A DNA stretch of 38,466 nt, taken from a gamma proteobacterium symbiont of Lucinoma myriamae (GTDB lineage Bacteria; Pseudomonadota; Gammaproteobacteria; GRL18). Below are positions 9,055 to 20,300 of the stretch, piece by piece. Position 1 is the stretch's first letter; every line of letters begins with the position of its first letter. Under the pieces are notes generated by a model. It ran no database searches. It was given only the letters and a program-made list of their open reading frames with translations, and was not told where the DNA came from. The stretch spans positions 1 to 38,466 of the forward strand of contig JAHXIM010000048.1 in NCBI GenBank assembly GCA_025655635.1, written 5' to 3'. Made by a program: the position numbers and the translations under genes.

Positions 9055-11871
9055 GTGAGCAAGCAGAATATCTATAAAGATACCTTGAATTTACCCAAAA
9101 CAAAATTCGCCATGAAAGCAAATCTGGCTCAGCGTGAGTCCGGTATGCTGGCACAATGGGAAGAGCGTGGTATTTACAAAAAATTGCGTGAACAAGCGGC
9201 CGGACGCCCAAAGTTTGTTCTTCATGACGGCCCTCCTTATGCCAATGGTGATATCCATATTGGCCATGCTGTTAATAAAATATTAAAAGATATTATTATT
9301 AAGTCTCAGACTCTGGGCGGCTATGATGCACCCTATATTCCCGGATGGGACTGCCATGGTTTGCCCATTGAGCTCAATGTTGAGAAAAAACTAGGCAAAG
9401 CCGGTGTTAAAGTTGATGCCAAGACCTTTCGTAATGGCTGTCGAGATTATGCGCGTAAACAGGTGGATGGACAAAAAGAAGATTTTAAACGTCTGGGTGT
9501 GATGGGTGATTGGGACAATCCTTATCTCACCATGGATTTTAATTTTGAAGCCAATATTATCCGCACTTTAGGTAAAATTATTGACAAGGGACATCTGCAT
9601 AAAGGTTCCAAGCCGGTTCACTGGTGCACGGATTGCGGTTCAGCGCTGGCAGAAGCTGAAGTCGAATATGAAGATAAAAATTCGCCAGCCATTGATGTGC
9701 GTTTTAAAGTACTGGATAAACAAGCTGTATTAGACAAATTTTCTGCCAGTGACAATAGTGATCAGCCTATTAATGCCGTTATCTGGACCACAACACCTTG
9801 GACGCTGCCTGCCAATCAGGCTGTCGCTCTGCATGCCGAATTTGATTATGTGCTGGTTAAAACCGATAGCGAAATATTGATATTAGCAGAAGATCTTTAT
9901 CAAAGTGCATTGCAGCGTTACGGCGTAGAAAATTTTGAAATACTGGGCCGTTGTAAGGGAGCTCAATTAGAGCATCAAAAATTACAACATCCATTTTATG
10001 AGCGTCAGGTGCCTGTAATTCTGGGTGATCACGTTACTGCAGATTCAGGTACCGGTGCAGTACATACCGCTCCCGGACATGGTCAGGAAGATTATGTTGT
10101 CGGTATGAAATATGATCTGGAAGTCGATAATCCTGTGGGTGCCAATGGCTGTTTTGTCAGCGGCACACCTTTATTTGAAGGGCAGTATGTATTTAAGGCT
10201 AACCCTCTGGTGTTAGACGTTTTAAAAGAAAAGGGTGCATTGCTCAATCATGAAGAAATGCTGCATAGTTACCCGCATTGCTGGCGTCATAAAACGCCAA
10301 TTATTTTTCGTGCTACACCACAATGGTTTATCAGCATGGATCAAGCCGGGTTGCGTCAATTAGCCACCCAAGCAGCAAGAAAAACAGTCTGGCTGCCTGA
10401 CTGGGGTAAGGCTCGTATTGAAGGTATGCTGGAAAATCGTCCCGACTGGTGTATTTCACGGCAACGGACCTGGGGCGTACCCATTACATTGTTTGTTCAT
10501 AATGAAACACAGGAACTGCATCCCGATACCACTAGTCTGATTGAACAAGTCGCTCTGCGAGTGGCACAAAACGGCATTGATGACTGGTTTGAATTAGAAG
10601 CCTCTGAATTAATTGGTGCGGATGCGGAGAATTACACTAAAGTGGCTGATACTCTGGATGTCTGGTTTGACTCTGGTGTCACTCACGCCTGCGTGATTAA
10701 TGAGCGTGAAGAATTGCAATTCCCGGCTGATTTGTATCTTGAAGGATCTGATCAGCATCGCGGCTGGTTCCAGTCCTCATTACTGACCTCGGTAGCGGTT
10801 AATGATGTGGCGCCCTATAAAGAAGTGCTGACACATGGTTTTGTTGTTGATGCAAATGGCAAAAAAATGTCCAAATCCAAGGGCAATGTCATCGCACCGC
10901 AAAAAATAATGAAAACTCTGGGTGCAGATATTCTCAGACTTTGGGTGTCCTCAACAGACTATACCGGTGAAATAACCGTTTCGGATGAGATTTTAAAGCG
11001 CACCGCCGATACTTATCGCCGTATTCGTAATACTGCACGTTTTATGCTGGCCAATATGGATGGTTTTGAGCCTGCTCAAAACAGTGTGTCTGTGGAACAA
11101 ATGTTACCCTTAGATCGCTGGATTACAGTTAAGGCAGAATATTTACAGCAGGAAATCATTGTCGCTTATGAGCAATATGATTTTCATCTTGTCTATCAAA
11201 AAGTCCACAATTTCTGTGCTATGGATCTCGGTGCTTTTTATCTGGATGTTATTAAAGATCGCCAGTACACTACACAGCCTGATAGTATTGCCAGACGTTC
11301 AGCACAAACTGCATTGCATCATATTATTGAAGCCATGACACGCTGGATTGCCCCCATTCTGAGCTTTACTGCGGAAGAACTCTGGGCATTTATTCCAGGA
11401 GAACATCCAGAATCTGTTTTCTTTGAAACCTGGTATGCGTTTCCACCCGAAGTTCTGGATGAAATGGATGATGACTACTGGCAACAGGTGTTAAAAGTGC
11501 GCGTTGCCTGTAGTAAAGAAATGGAAAAATTGCGTGTTGATAAGACGATTGGCTCGTCCTTAGATGTAGAGATCGATCTTTATTGTGATGCACAGATGAA
11601 ATCAGTTTTGAGTAAGCTTGGCGATGAGCTGCGTTTTGTACTTATTACTTCTGCTGTTCATCTGCATGATATTTCTGATAAACCAGCAGATGCGGTAGAG
11701 ATAGAAGAGCTGTCAGGTATTGCTCTCACAGTGAAAGCATCGGAACACACAAAGTGTGTACGCTGCTGGCATCACCATGAAGATGTGGGTAGTCATAGTG
11801 AACACCCTGAGCTGTGCGGTCGCTGTGTTGATAATGTGGCGGGTGATGGTGAAGTGCGCCATTTTGCTTAA
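9055..11871 (+). CDS. ileS: Isoleucyl-tRNA synthetase (GTG start)
   Basis: [23 protein letters not shown] (HIGH), KMSKSKGN (KMSKS), C-terminal zinc finger [12 protein letters not shown]...CGRC. Confidence 0.97.
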   Translation: MSKQNIYKDTLNLPKTKFAMKANLAQRESGMLAQWEERGIYKKLREQAAGRPKFVLHDGPPYANGDIHIGHAVNKILKDIIIKSQTLGGYDAPYIPGWDCHGLPIELNVEKKLGKAGVKVDAKTFRNGCRDYARKQVDGQKEDFKRLGVMGDWDNPYLTMDFNFEANIIRTLGKIIDKGHLHKGSKPVHWCTDCGSALAEAEVEYEDKNSPAIDVRFKVLDKQAVLDKFSASDNSDQPINAVIWTTTPWTLPANQAVALHAEFDYVLVKTDSEILILAEDLYQSALQRYGVENFEILGRCKGAQLEHQKLQHPFYERQVPVILGDHVTADSGTGAVHTAPGHGQEDYVVGMKYDLEVDNPVGANGCFVSGTPLFEGQYVFKANPLVLDVLKEKGALLNHEEMLHSYPHCWRHKTPIIFRATPQWFISMDQAGLRQLATQAARKTVWLPDWGKARIEGMLENRPDWCISRQRTWGVPITLFVHNETQELHPDTTSLIEQVALRVAQNGIDDWFELEASELIGADAENYTKVADTLDVWFDSGVTHACVINEREELQFPADLYLEGSDQHRGWFQSSLLTSVAVNDVAPYKEVLTHGFVVDANGKKMSKSKGNVIAPQKIMKTLGADILRLWVSSTDYTGEITVSDEILKRTADTYRRIRNTARFMLANMDGFEPAQNSVSVEQMLPLDRWITVKAEYLQQEIIVAYEQYDFHLVYQKVHNFCAMDLGAFYLDVIKDRQYTTQPDSIARRSAQTALHHIIEAMTRWIAPILSFTAEELWAFIPGEHPESVFFETWYAFPPEVLDEMDDDYWQQVLKVRVACSKEMEKLRVDKTIGSSLDVEIDLYCDAQMKSVLSKLGDELRFVLITSAVHLHDISDKPADAVEIEELSGIALTVKASEHTKCVRCWHHHEDVGSHSEHPELCGRCVDNVAGDGEVRHFA

Positions 11872-11904
11872 ATTTTTCACATATAATATCAGCGGATATA
11901 ATCA

Positions 11905-12399
11905 ATGTTGAAATACTTATGGCTGACAGGCGTGATTATCGTGCTTGATCTCGCCAGCAAAGCCGTTGTGAGTCAGCATTTTAGTCTCTATGAAATACTG
12001 CCTGTGATCCCCGGTTGGTTTAACCTGACACTGGCTCATAACTCTGGTGCGGCCTTTAGTTTTCTGGCAAATGAATCAGGTTGGCAGCGCTGGTTTTTTG
12101 CAGCAATAGCCTTAATGGTGAGTGCGATACTCTTTTTTTGGATAAAGCGCCTGCAAGCACATGAGCGTTGGCTTGCTATAGCATTAGCGCTGGTACTCGG
12201 CGGTGCGTTAGGCAATCTATGGGATCGGCTTACTTTGGGCTATGTGGTGGACTTCCTCGATTTTTATTATCAGAACAGTCCTCATGAAGCTATGCACTGG
12301 CCGGCATTTAATGTTGCAGACATGGCAATCAGTATTGGCGCTTTTATGCTTATTATTGATGCACTTTTTACTAAAGACAAGCCTGACTCAGATACATAA
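11905..12399 (+). CDS. lspA: Lipoprotein signal peptidase (signal peptidase II)
   Basis: NLTLAHNSGAAFSFL, GGALGNLWDRLTLGYVVDFLDF, FNVADMAI. Confidence 0.96.
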   Translation: MLKYLWLTGVIIVLDLASKAVVSQHFSLYEILPVIPGWFNLTLAHNSGAAFSFLANESGWQRWFFAAIALMVSAILFFWIKRLQAHERWLAIALALVLGGALGNLWDRLTLGYVVDFLDFYYQNSPHEAMHWPAFNVADMAISIGAFMLIIDALFTKDKPDSDT

Positions 12400-12435
12400 T
12401 TAATTGAAAATATTAACAAATCAAAAGGTCTTACA

Positions 12436-12894
12436 TTGACAAATTCAACTTCTCCTTCGAATTCGGAAAAAAAAGTAGATAATGAAAGTACCGTCAGTAT
12501 TCATTTCAGCTTAACTCTGGCTGATGGTTCTCCTGTTGACGGTACACAGGATGGTGAGCCGATGACATTTACCATGGGCGATAGTTCAATGATCCCGGCT
12601 CTGGAAGACGTTATTCTGGGTTTATCCGTGGGTGACAAACAGCAGGTTAGTCTCGACCCTCGTGATACCTTCGGTTTTCCTGATGAAGAAAATAAACATT
12701 GGATGAATAAACCGGAATTTGACGAGGAGATGGAGTTAGAAGAAGGCCTGATGATTGAGTTTGGTACACCTGCGGGCGATCAAGTTCCCGGTATTATACT
12801 GGAAGTCACTGAAGACAAAGTGCTGGTGGATTTTAACCATCCATTAGCAGGACATGAAGTGGTTTTTTCTGTAGAAGTTATTGCCGTAAAATAA
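12436..12894 (+). CDS. fkpB: FKBP-type peptidyl-prolyl isomerase, SlpA/FkpB type (TTG start)
   Basis: FSLTLADGSPVDGTQDGEPMTFTMGDSSMIPALEDVILGLSVGDKQ...DFNHPLAGHEVVF; between lspA and ispH. Confidence 0.88.
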   Translation: MTNSTSPSNSEKKVDNESTVSIHFSLTLADGSPVDGTQDGEPMTFTMGDSSMIPALEDVILGLSVGDKQQVSLDPRDTFGFPDEENKHWMNKPEFDEEMELEEGLMIEFGTPAGDQVPGIILEVTEDKVLVDFNHPLAGHEVVFSVEVIAVK

Positions 12895-12901
12895 TAAAAA
12901 A

Positions 12902-12933
12902 AACGGCCGCTATTGATGAGAATAGCGACCGTT
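12902..12933. terminator. Stem-loop with A tract 5' (T tract on the minus strand); terminator-like mainly in minus orientation
   Basis: AACGGcCGCTATT-gatgag-AATAGCGaCCGTT preceded by AAAAAAAA; no T tract on the + side. Confidence 0.5.
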
Positions 12934-13247
12934 AATCAGTATTAATAACATCCTGTTATAGTAAAATCCATTTATACTGATATTCTACAATAAAAATTCC
13001 TTTTCAAGTTTTAACGTCCCGTAAACTTAAAAAGTCTTGAGACACTTACCGCATAAAAGTAGATCATCCTGATTTATACTTCTAAATTTAATGACAACCT
13101 GTTGTAGTAATTCCCTCGCTTAATCAGTCATTGTCCTTCATGCTCTTAAGCTGAAAATAGTATAGAATAAGTCTGCTTTATGCTCAGCCGGAATTGTCTG
13201 ATTAAATTGTAGGATTTTTCCTTCTATTGTTGTCAGATTGATTCACT

Positions 13248-14213
13248 ATGACAAATACAGGACAAAAAACAATGCAACTTAAATTAGCCAATCCTCGTGG
13301 ATTCTGTGCCGGTGTCGATCGCGCGATTGAAATAGTGGAGCGCGCACTGACCCTGTTCGGTGCACCGATATATGTACGTCATGAAGTGGTGCATAATCGG
13401 GCAGTCGTTGAATCACTAAAAGATCGAGGTGCAATTTTTGTTGAAGAACTCAGTGATGTACCTGACGGGTCTATTGTTATATTTAGTGCTCATGGTGTGT
13501 CAAGGGCAGTGAAAGAAGAAGCAGATAAACGCGATGTTAAAGTCTTTGATGCCACCTGCCCGCTAGTGACAAAGGTGCATCTTGAAGTCACTCGTTTTAG
13601 TAAGAATGGCACAGAATGTATTTTAATTGGCCATGCGGGACACCCGGAAGTCGAAGGTACTATGGGACAGTATGAATACCAATATGGCGGTCATATTTAT
13701 TTAGTTGAAACGCCGGCAGATGTTGAGCATCTGCAAGTCAACAATGTCAATGAATTGGCCTATGTCAGCCAGACAACGCTGTCAATGGATGATACAGCTG
13801 AGGTCATTGATGCTCTGAAAGCCAGGTTTCCCAAAATAGCAGGGCCAAAGAAAAATGACATCTGCTATGCCACGCAAAGCCGCCAGGACGCAGTTAAATC
13901 ATTATCTCAAAACGCTGATCTTGTTCTGGTTGTAGGCTCACCTAACAGCTCAAATTCTAATCGTCTAAGAGAAGTCGCACAAAGACAGGGTGCGCAAGCT
14001 TATCTGATTGATTCAGCAGATGAGATAAAGACACAATGGCTTGATAACTGCCAACAGGTCGGGGTAACAGCAGGCGCTTCAGCACCAGAATATTTAGTGG
14101 AAGAAGTTGTGGCTTTTCTCAAAAAGCAGGGTGTTAAAGCTGATAATATTGAGCTGGGAGAAAAAGAAAGCGTTGTTTTTTCACTACCCAAAGAATTGCA
14201 AAAGCGTAGATAG
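13248..14213 (+). CDS. ispH: 4-hydroxy-3-methylbut-2-enyl diphosphate reductase
   Basis: [24 protein letters not shown]...SAHGVS...[11 protein letters not shown]...GHPEVEGT; true start may be ATG at 13272. Confidence 0.96.
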   Translation: MTNTGQKTMQLKLANPRGFCAGVDRAIEIVERALTLFGAPIYVRHEVVHNRAVVESLKDRGAIFVEELSDVPDGSIVIFSAHGVSRAVKEEADKRDVKVFDATCPLVTKVHLEVTRFSKNGTECILIGHAGHPEVEGTMGQYEYQYGGHIYLVETPADVEHLQVNNVNELAYVSQTTLSMDDTAEVIDALKARFPKIAGPKKNDICYATQSRQDAVKSLSQNADLVLVVGSPNSSNSNRLREVAQRQGAQAYLIDSADEIKTQWLDNCQQVGVTAGASAPEYLVEEVVAFLKKQGVKADNIELGEKESVVFSLPKELQKRR

Positions 14214-14530
14214 GCTGTTTTATAGCTTCCTTTTTATCTGTCATTATTTTAATTTCTGACCTTTTGTTATTAATAGTTAAACTCAAGTAAAAATGCTTCT
14301 TGAACTAATAGTGTCCCGTTAATTTTTTTGCCAATCGTTTTAACTCAGATCTATTTTTACTAGATTATGCTCTCTTGCAAGCTCATGAGAAAGAATAAAA
14401 TTAACATTTAGATGAACTATACTATAACAACTTCTAATTTTTTAGGGAAGAATGACCGTTAATCCGGTTTATTGGTGGCTTTTGTCTAGTTTTAAATGAT
14501 AAATAGAAAAAAAGAGAGTATAAAATAATC

Positions 14531-15073
14531 ATGATAAATATAAAACGATTTGCACATGGTTTTACTCTGGTTGAACTGATGGTGACCCTGGCTGTTTTGG
14601 GGGTTTTGGTCACTATCGGTATTCCTAATATGGTTAAAAATAACCGCTTATTAAGTACGACAAATAATATTATTGCAGGAATACAGGCGGCTCGTGCTCA
14701 AGCGATAGATAAGGTAGTACCAGTAATTTTTTGTCAAAATAATGTACCTTCACATGCTGATTATAATACCAAGTGTGCTGGAGCTGGTATGGCTAATGGC
14801 TGGCTAATCGGTGTGGATTCAGATGTTGATGGTACACCAGAATCAGTTGTAAAAGCTCGTGATGCATATCATCCTACAATTAATTTTACTTTTACAGGAT
14901 TTACTTCAACTTACATCCGCTACACAAGTAATGGTTTAATAGAAGGCTCTTTAATCACCTTGCCGACATCAATAAGAGTTTGTGATGATCGTAGTGGTGA
15001 AACTGGATATGATATTATTATTAATGGTACCGGCGGTGTTTCTGTAAGCCCAATTAAACCAACTTGTACATGA
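14531..15073 (+). CDS. fimU: Type IV minor pilin, GspH/FimT/FimU family
   Basis: HGFTLVELMVTLAVLGVLVTIGIPNMVKNNRL prepilin leader, followed by pilV/W/X/Y1. Confidence 0.82.
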   Translation: MINIKRFAHGFTLVELMVTLAVLGVLVTIGIPNMVKNNRLLSTTNNIIAGIQAARAQAIDKVVPVIFCQNNVPSHADYNTKCAGAGMANGWLIGVDSDVDGTPESVVKARDAYHPTINFTFTGFTSTYIRYTSNGLIEGSLITLPTSIRVCDDRSGETGYDIIINGTGGVSVSPIKPTCT

Positions 15074-15113
15074 TAATTACTGTAGCTGAGACTTACCCGC
15101 CAATTAATAAAAA

Positions 15114-15629
15114 ATGGAAATGACTATGATTTCAAAATGCAAAGGAATTACCATGATGGAGGTTTTAATCACAATGATTATTATGTCCATAGGTCTTCTG
15201 GGAGTTATGGCACTACAATCGGTTGGTTTACGAAATAACATTACAGCATATACACGGAGCCAGGCTACGATTCTCGCCTATGATCTGGCCGATAAGGCTA
15301 GAGCTAACACTCTAGGTGCAGCAAGTTATCATTTTTTGAACAAAGGATCTCAGCCAACATCGACAGCATCGAGCTGTGAAACAACTGGCTGCTCCAATGC
15401 AGAAATGGGCGAATATGATGTGTATAACTGGCTGCAGGTATTAACCCAGATTCTACCAGATGGTAGGGGGACTATTTGCCTGGACTCTACACCCAATGAC
15501 GGAACTCCGGATTCATTTGCATGTGATGCTGCGTTTGGAAGTCCCTATGTCATTAAAATCTGGTGGGATGAATCTCGGGATGGTATAGCCAATAATTATC
15601 AGCGGTTTTACACCGAATTTAAAATATAA
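15114..15629 (+). CDS. pilV: Type IV minor pilin PilV
   Basis: KGITMMEVLITMIIMSIGLLGVMALQSVGLRNNITAYTRSQATILAYDLADKARAN; start probably ATG 15126. Confidence 0.85.
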   Translation: MEMTMISKCKGITMMEVLITMIIMSIGLLGVMALQSVGLRNNITAYTRSQATILAYDLADKARANTLGAASYHFLNKGSQPTSTASSCETTGCSNAEMGEYDVYNWLQVLTQILPDGRGTICLDSTPNDGTPDSFACDAAFGSPYVIKIWWDESRDGIANNYQRFYTEFKI

Positions 15630-15632
15630 AGA

Positions 15633-16670
15633 GTGATTGATATGTTTCATTATGATAGATGTAGTCATCAGAGGCAAAAAGGGTTTACTCTGGTTGAAAT
15701 GATGGTTGCAGTGTTGATCAGTATGTTGCTCCTGGGTGGGATTATTCAAATTTTTCTCAGTAATAAACAAACCTATCGCACATTAGAAACGCTGTCTCAC
15801 GTTCAAGAAAGCGGCCGATTTGCAATGGAGTTTTTAAATAAAGATATTCGTATGGCTGATTTCTGGGGGTGTCAGACGGACTCTTCAAATATTCGCACCC
15901 ATGTAGATTTTACAACAACTGATGTTGTCTATAATGACTGGAATTCTGGTGGGCTCATAGGTGCTGATAATAATAGTGACGCGAGTGATGATATTATTGA
16001 TGGCACGGATAGTGTCACCCTAAGAGGAGCCTTTGGTAGTGGTGTTTTTGTTGTACAGGTACCAGCCACGCCAGCTGCTGCGTTGAAAGTTTCTGATTCT
16101 AACGGCCTGATAGATGGTGACCTGGTTGTTTTAACTGATTGTGAAATGGGTGAGTTTTTTGTGATAACTGACACAACAGGACCATCTGGATTTGATAATA
16201 TTGGTCATAATGAAGGCAATAACTCCTGTAGCAGCCCTTGTACTTATTCAGGGAATGCTAGTAGTACTGCTCTGGCTCAAAATAGCTCCAAAACGTTTCA
16301 AAAGATATATGGAGAAGATGCCACAATTATGAAATATGGAGAAATTACCTATAACATAAAAACTGGTGCCAGCGGAGAACCAGCCTTGTTTAAATCATTT
16401 AATGGCTTATCGCTCGAGCTGGTGTCGGGTATCGAAGATATGCAGATTTTCTATGGGGTTGATAGTGGTCCGGATGGTAATGTGGATTATTACGCTGATG
16501 CATCAAGTATAACAGGTGCCACCTGGGATGATGTGGTCACTGTCAGAGTAACATTATCGGTGCGTTCACCTAATCAAAAGGTTGTTATTGATCAAGCTGG
16601 TGCCAGTTCTGACAATCGTCTACGTAAGACCTTTACCGGCACTATCGCCGTTCGAAATCGACTAAATTAA
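15633..16670 (+). CDS. pilW: Type IV minor pilin assembly protein PilW
   Basis: KGFTLVEMMVAVLISMLLLGGIIQIFLSNKQTYRTLETLSHVQESGRFAMEFLNKDIRMADFWGC; ATG at 15642 is the likely start. Confidence 0.88.
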   Translation: MIDMFHYDRCSHQRQKGFTLVEMMVAVLISMLLLGGIIQIFLSNKQTYRTLETLSHVQESGRFAMEFLNKDIRMADFWGCQTDSSNIRTHVDFTTTDVVYNDWNSGGLIGADNNSDASDDIIDGTDSVTLRGAFGSGVFVVQVPATPAAALKVSDSNGLIDGDLVVLTDCEMGEFFVITDTTGPSGFDNIGHNEGNNSCSSPCTYSGNASSTALAQNSSKTFQKIYGEDATIMKYGEITYNIKTGASGEPALFKSFNGLSLELVSGIEDMQIFYGVDSGPDGNVDYYADASSITGATWDDVVTVRVTLSVRSPNQKVVIDQAGASSDNRLRKTFTGTIAVRNRLN

Positions 16671-16684
16671 ATTGAGAACATAGT

Positions 16685-17293
16685 ATGAAAAACATCACAA
16701 ACACTCAATATTATCAGTTTTTGCGGGGAAAACCAGCTTATAACAAACAACAAGGTGTTGTGTTATTTATTAGTTTGATTTTTTTACTAATTCTAACCAT
16801 TCTTGGTGTTAGTGCAACAAAGTCTACGATTCTGGAAGAAAAAATGGCAGGCAATATGCGTGATTATAGTCTGGCTTTTCAGGCGGCAGAAGTTGCGGTA
16901 AGAGATGGTGAAAAATTCGCTGAATCTCTGGTCAGTGTTGGTGACTTTAAGTGTATTGAAGATCTTTCTAATTGTGTTAGTGGTAAGCCTGGGCAATATC
17001 TGTCAGGTCTTGATTTAGATGATATTTTAGCAAATGATCCCTGGGATCCCTCAACTAATGGTTCAGTTGCGGCTACCACAACTATCAATGGAGTGAATAC
17101 TGCTCCTCGTTTCTTTATTGTGCATAATGTGGACTTAAAGGATGCAGCAAAAAGCTCATTAAATATGGGGCCTGGTTATGGTGCTTTGACGGCGGGAAGT
17201 GATATTACAGCTTTTATTGTTGTCGGCAGAGGTACGGGTGGTACAGATAATTCGCAAGTGGTACTTATTTCGTATTATGGAAAGCGCTTCTAG
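16685..17293 (+). CDS. pilX: Type IV minor pilin assembly protein PilX
   Basis: QQGVVLFISLIFLLILTILGVSATKSTILEEKMAGNMRDYSLAFQAAEVAVRDGE (PilX N-terminal region). Confidence 0.88.
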   Translation: MKNITNTQYYQFLRGKPAYNKQQGVVLFISLIFLLILTILGVSATKSTILEEKMAGNMRDYSLAFQAAEVAVRDGEKFAESLVSVGDFKCIEDLSNCVSGKPGQYLSGLDLDDILANDPWDPSTNGSVAATTTINGVNTAPRFFIVHNVDLKDAAKSSLNMGPGYGALTAGSDITAFIVVGRGTGGTDNSQVVLISYYGKRF

Positions 17294-17350
17294 TCTGTTT
17301 GTATGTGTGGATATGAGCAAAATGAGTCAAAAGGTAAGCAGGAACAGAAT

Positions 17351-20300
17351 ATGAAAAATAAACTAATCAAGCAAAGCATCTGGTTAAACCTATTAAGTTC
17401 AGGCAGCTTTTTGCTGCCTGTTATAGTTATGGCTGCACCTGGAGTTGTTTCTGATGTACCGATTTTTACGGTAAATTCAGCAGAATCTAACATTTTCTTT
17501 ATGCTGGATGAATCAGGCAGTATGGACTTTGAGTTGATGACCAATGAAAGAGATACTACCGGAGTTGGCTGGGATGGTACTCTCTTTGCAAGCAGTAGTA
17601 ACCGTTCTATCTATACTACCCCGCATCATGATATGGATCATGTTTATTCTGGTAACAATGTCGTTCCCAATGATAGTGATTTTCCAGATAATGGATTGTG
17701 GCGTGCAAGAAATAGCCATTATAATTTTATCTATTATAACCCTGCGGTGACCTATGAACCATGGGTAGGGGTAGACAGTGCAGGCAATGCCTACACAAAA
17801 TATACCTCTGCTGATTCGGTTAGAAGATTTCCGTACAATTCTTCTAGTGATACTACGGATCTGACTGATGATGTTACAGATGTAGAGACTCAAAATCCGG
17901 CAAATGGTACAGATATAACAACAACTATTTATATACCTCATTACCATGTATGGGATAGTGTGAGCGATGCTAATGGAGTTGTTGATAGTGGTGATGCTAA
18001 TGTTCGCATAGACATTAAGTCAGGAGTGACGGTTTGTTCAGCTGGAACTGCAGCAACAGAAGCAGAGCAGATCTCCAGCTCATGTATGCTGCGTTCATAT
18101 GATGATGAAATAGCCAACTTTGCGAATTGGTGGGCATATCACCGTCGTCGTGAGTATGTAGCTAAAAATGCTGTTTCTGACGTTATTTCAGGATCTAATG
18201 GTATTCGCATGGGAATGGGGAATATTCATAATGATACGTCATATCAAGTTGAAATAGCATCAATGAATAATGACGTGACAACGGGTAATAAAAGAGCGCT
18301 GTTGAATGCTCTATATAACATGGAGTCAGATGGTGGTGGCACACCGCTCAGAACTGCTTTAGAGGATGCTGGTGAATATTACAATTGCGATAATACTAGT
18401 AATAATATATTTGGCAATACTAATTGTCCTATAATCTCTACAGTTACATCACCAGCAACAGAAGCTCCTGGTGTTTGTCAGCATAATTTTACTATTTTAG
18501 TTAGTGATGGTTTTTATAATGGCGGTTCCTCGGGGTTTGCTAATGATGATGGTGATGATTCCGATTTTAGCGGGACAAATAACCTGGATGGCGCTTCTTA
18601 TACATTCAAATTTGATGGTAATCCATATAGTGATAGTTCGTCTGACACTTTAGCTGATGTTGCTATGCATTATTATGAGAGGGATTTGTCAGGCTTGTCT
18701 AACAAAGTCCCATCAAAATGCGGGGTGGATGAAAATCCAGCTCAGCATATGGTTACTTATGCTATTGCAATGGGGTTGTCAGGTGATATAGATACGGCAA
18801 CATTGCCTGATCATCCGCAACGCGGCTTTGAAGTGGATAGTAATAATAATGTTAAATGCCCAGCACCTACTGTTGCACCATCCGCATTTACCTGGCCTGA
18901 CCCAACAGCTGCCGGTTCAAATAAAATAGATGATATGTTGCATGCAGCCTTTAATGGTAGAGGTCTGTATGCCAGTGCGAAAAACCCGGATGATTTAATT
19001 ACTGCTTTGGATGATGCTATAAAAAATACCTCAGATAGAACGGGGTCTGCGGCGGCAGTAGCATTCAACTCCACAACATTAAGTAATAATACTGCTGCTG
19101 TGTACCTGGCTTTATTTAACTCAGGCTCATGGAATGGCGATTTAGAATCTTTTGCATTAGATGGTAATACTGGTGTGATAAGTACACAAAATTGGAGTGC
19201 GGCTGCTGTTTTGGATGCCAGAGACTTAACTGCTAATGACAGGGTTGTTGTGACATCTAACAAAGTATCAGGAGTGCACAATTCAACAGGTACTGGTATT
19301 CCATTTCGATGGGATACGGGTGTTCTTTCTGCATTGCAATTGTCTGATTTGCGAACTAAACCCGATGGTAGTGTTGATAGTGATGCCAATGCAGAAAAAA
19401 GACTGGAATATCTGCGAGGTGATCGCAGCAATGAAGCTAATGGGCTGAACTTTCGTATCCGTGAGAGTCGCTTAGGTGATATTGTACATTCTGCCCCTGT
19501 ATTTGTAGGTGCCCCACAGCAAGTTTGGCCTAATGGCGATTATGATGAGGATTTATCAACTAGCAATGGCTGGCCGGAAGGAAATGAGCAACACTCTATC
19601 TTTAGGAGTAATCTTCAAGTACCCATTGTTACAGATCCTGTTACTCCTCCAGGTATGAAAGATCGCTCCGGGCTAGTTTTTGTCGGGGCAAATGATGGTA
19701 TGTTACATGCTTTTGATGAGACTACGGGCTCTGAGCTATTAGCCTATATTCCAAGTAACCTATTTTCTTCCAGTACTGCAGAGGGGCTTCATTTTCTGTC
19801 TGATCCTGCTTATGCTCATCGCTACTATGTTGATTTAACACCAACAATTTCTGATGTATATATAAAAAGTCGGTTTTCTACATCGACAAAAGCGTGGCAT
19901 ACTGTGTTAATAGGGGCGAATCGTGCCGGAGGAAATGGTATCTTTGCTCTTGATGTTACTAAGCCGACGAATATAACCGAGGCTAATGCAGATAAAGTAG
20001 TCTTATGGGAGTTCACTCATCCAAAATTGGGTAAAACATTTAGTCGTCCGGTAATAATCCCAACTAATATTAAAGACTCTGATGGTCTTTACCGTTGGGC
20101 AGCTATTATGGGTAATGGATATAATAATACTGATGATGGTAAGTCCAGTTTATTCATTGTTTTTATTGATGGTGGTCTTGATGGTACATGGACAGATGGT
20201 TCGAGTGGTAGTGATTTAGACTATGTAATCATTACGACTTCAATGGGCACAGTAGATTCTAGTGACTGTGCGGCAGCACAAAGTGATTGTAATGGTATGT

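Noticed and set aside
12927-14464. Shared GACCGTTAATC at 12927 and ~14454 as a regulatory repeat
   Set aside because: Only an 11-mer with differing flanks; chance match plausible in a window of this size
17513-17947. 144-aa minus-strand ORF opposite pilY1
   Set aside because: Lies wholly within the strongly supported pilY1 gene; Ile/Arg/Cys-rich translation looks like a shadow ORF
18811-19431. 206-aa minus-strand ORF opposite pilY1
   Set aside because: Longest antisense ORF, but it follows pilY1 codon structure in reverse; Leu/Ser/Ala-rich with no recognisable motif
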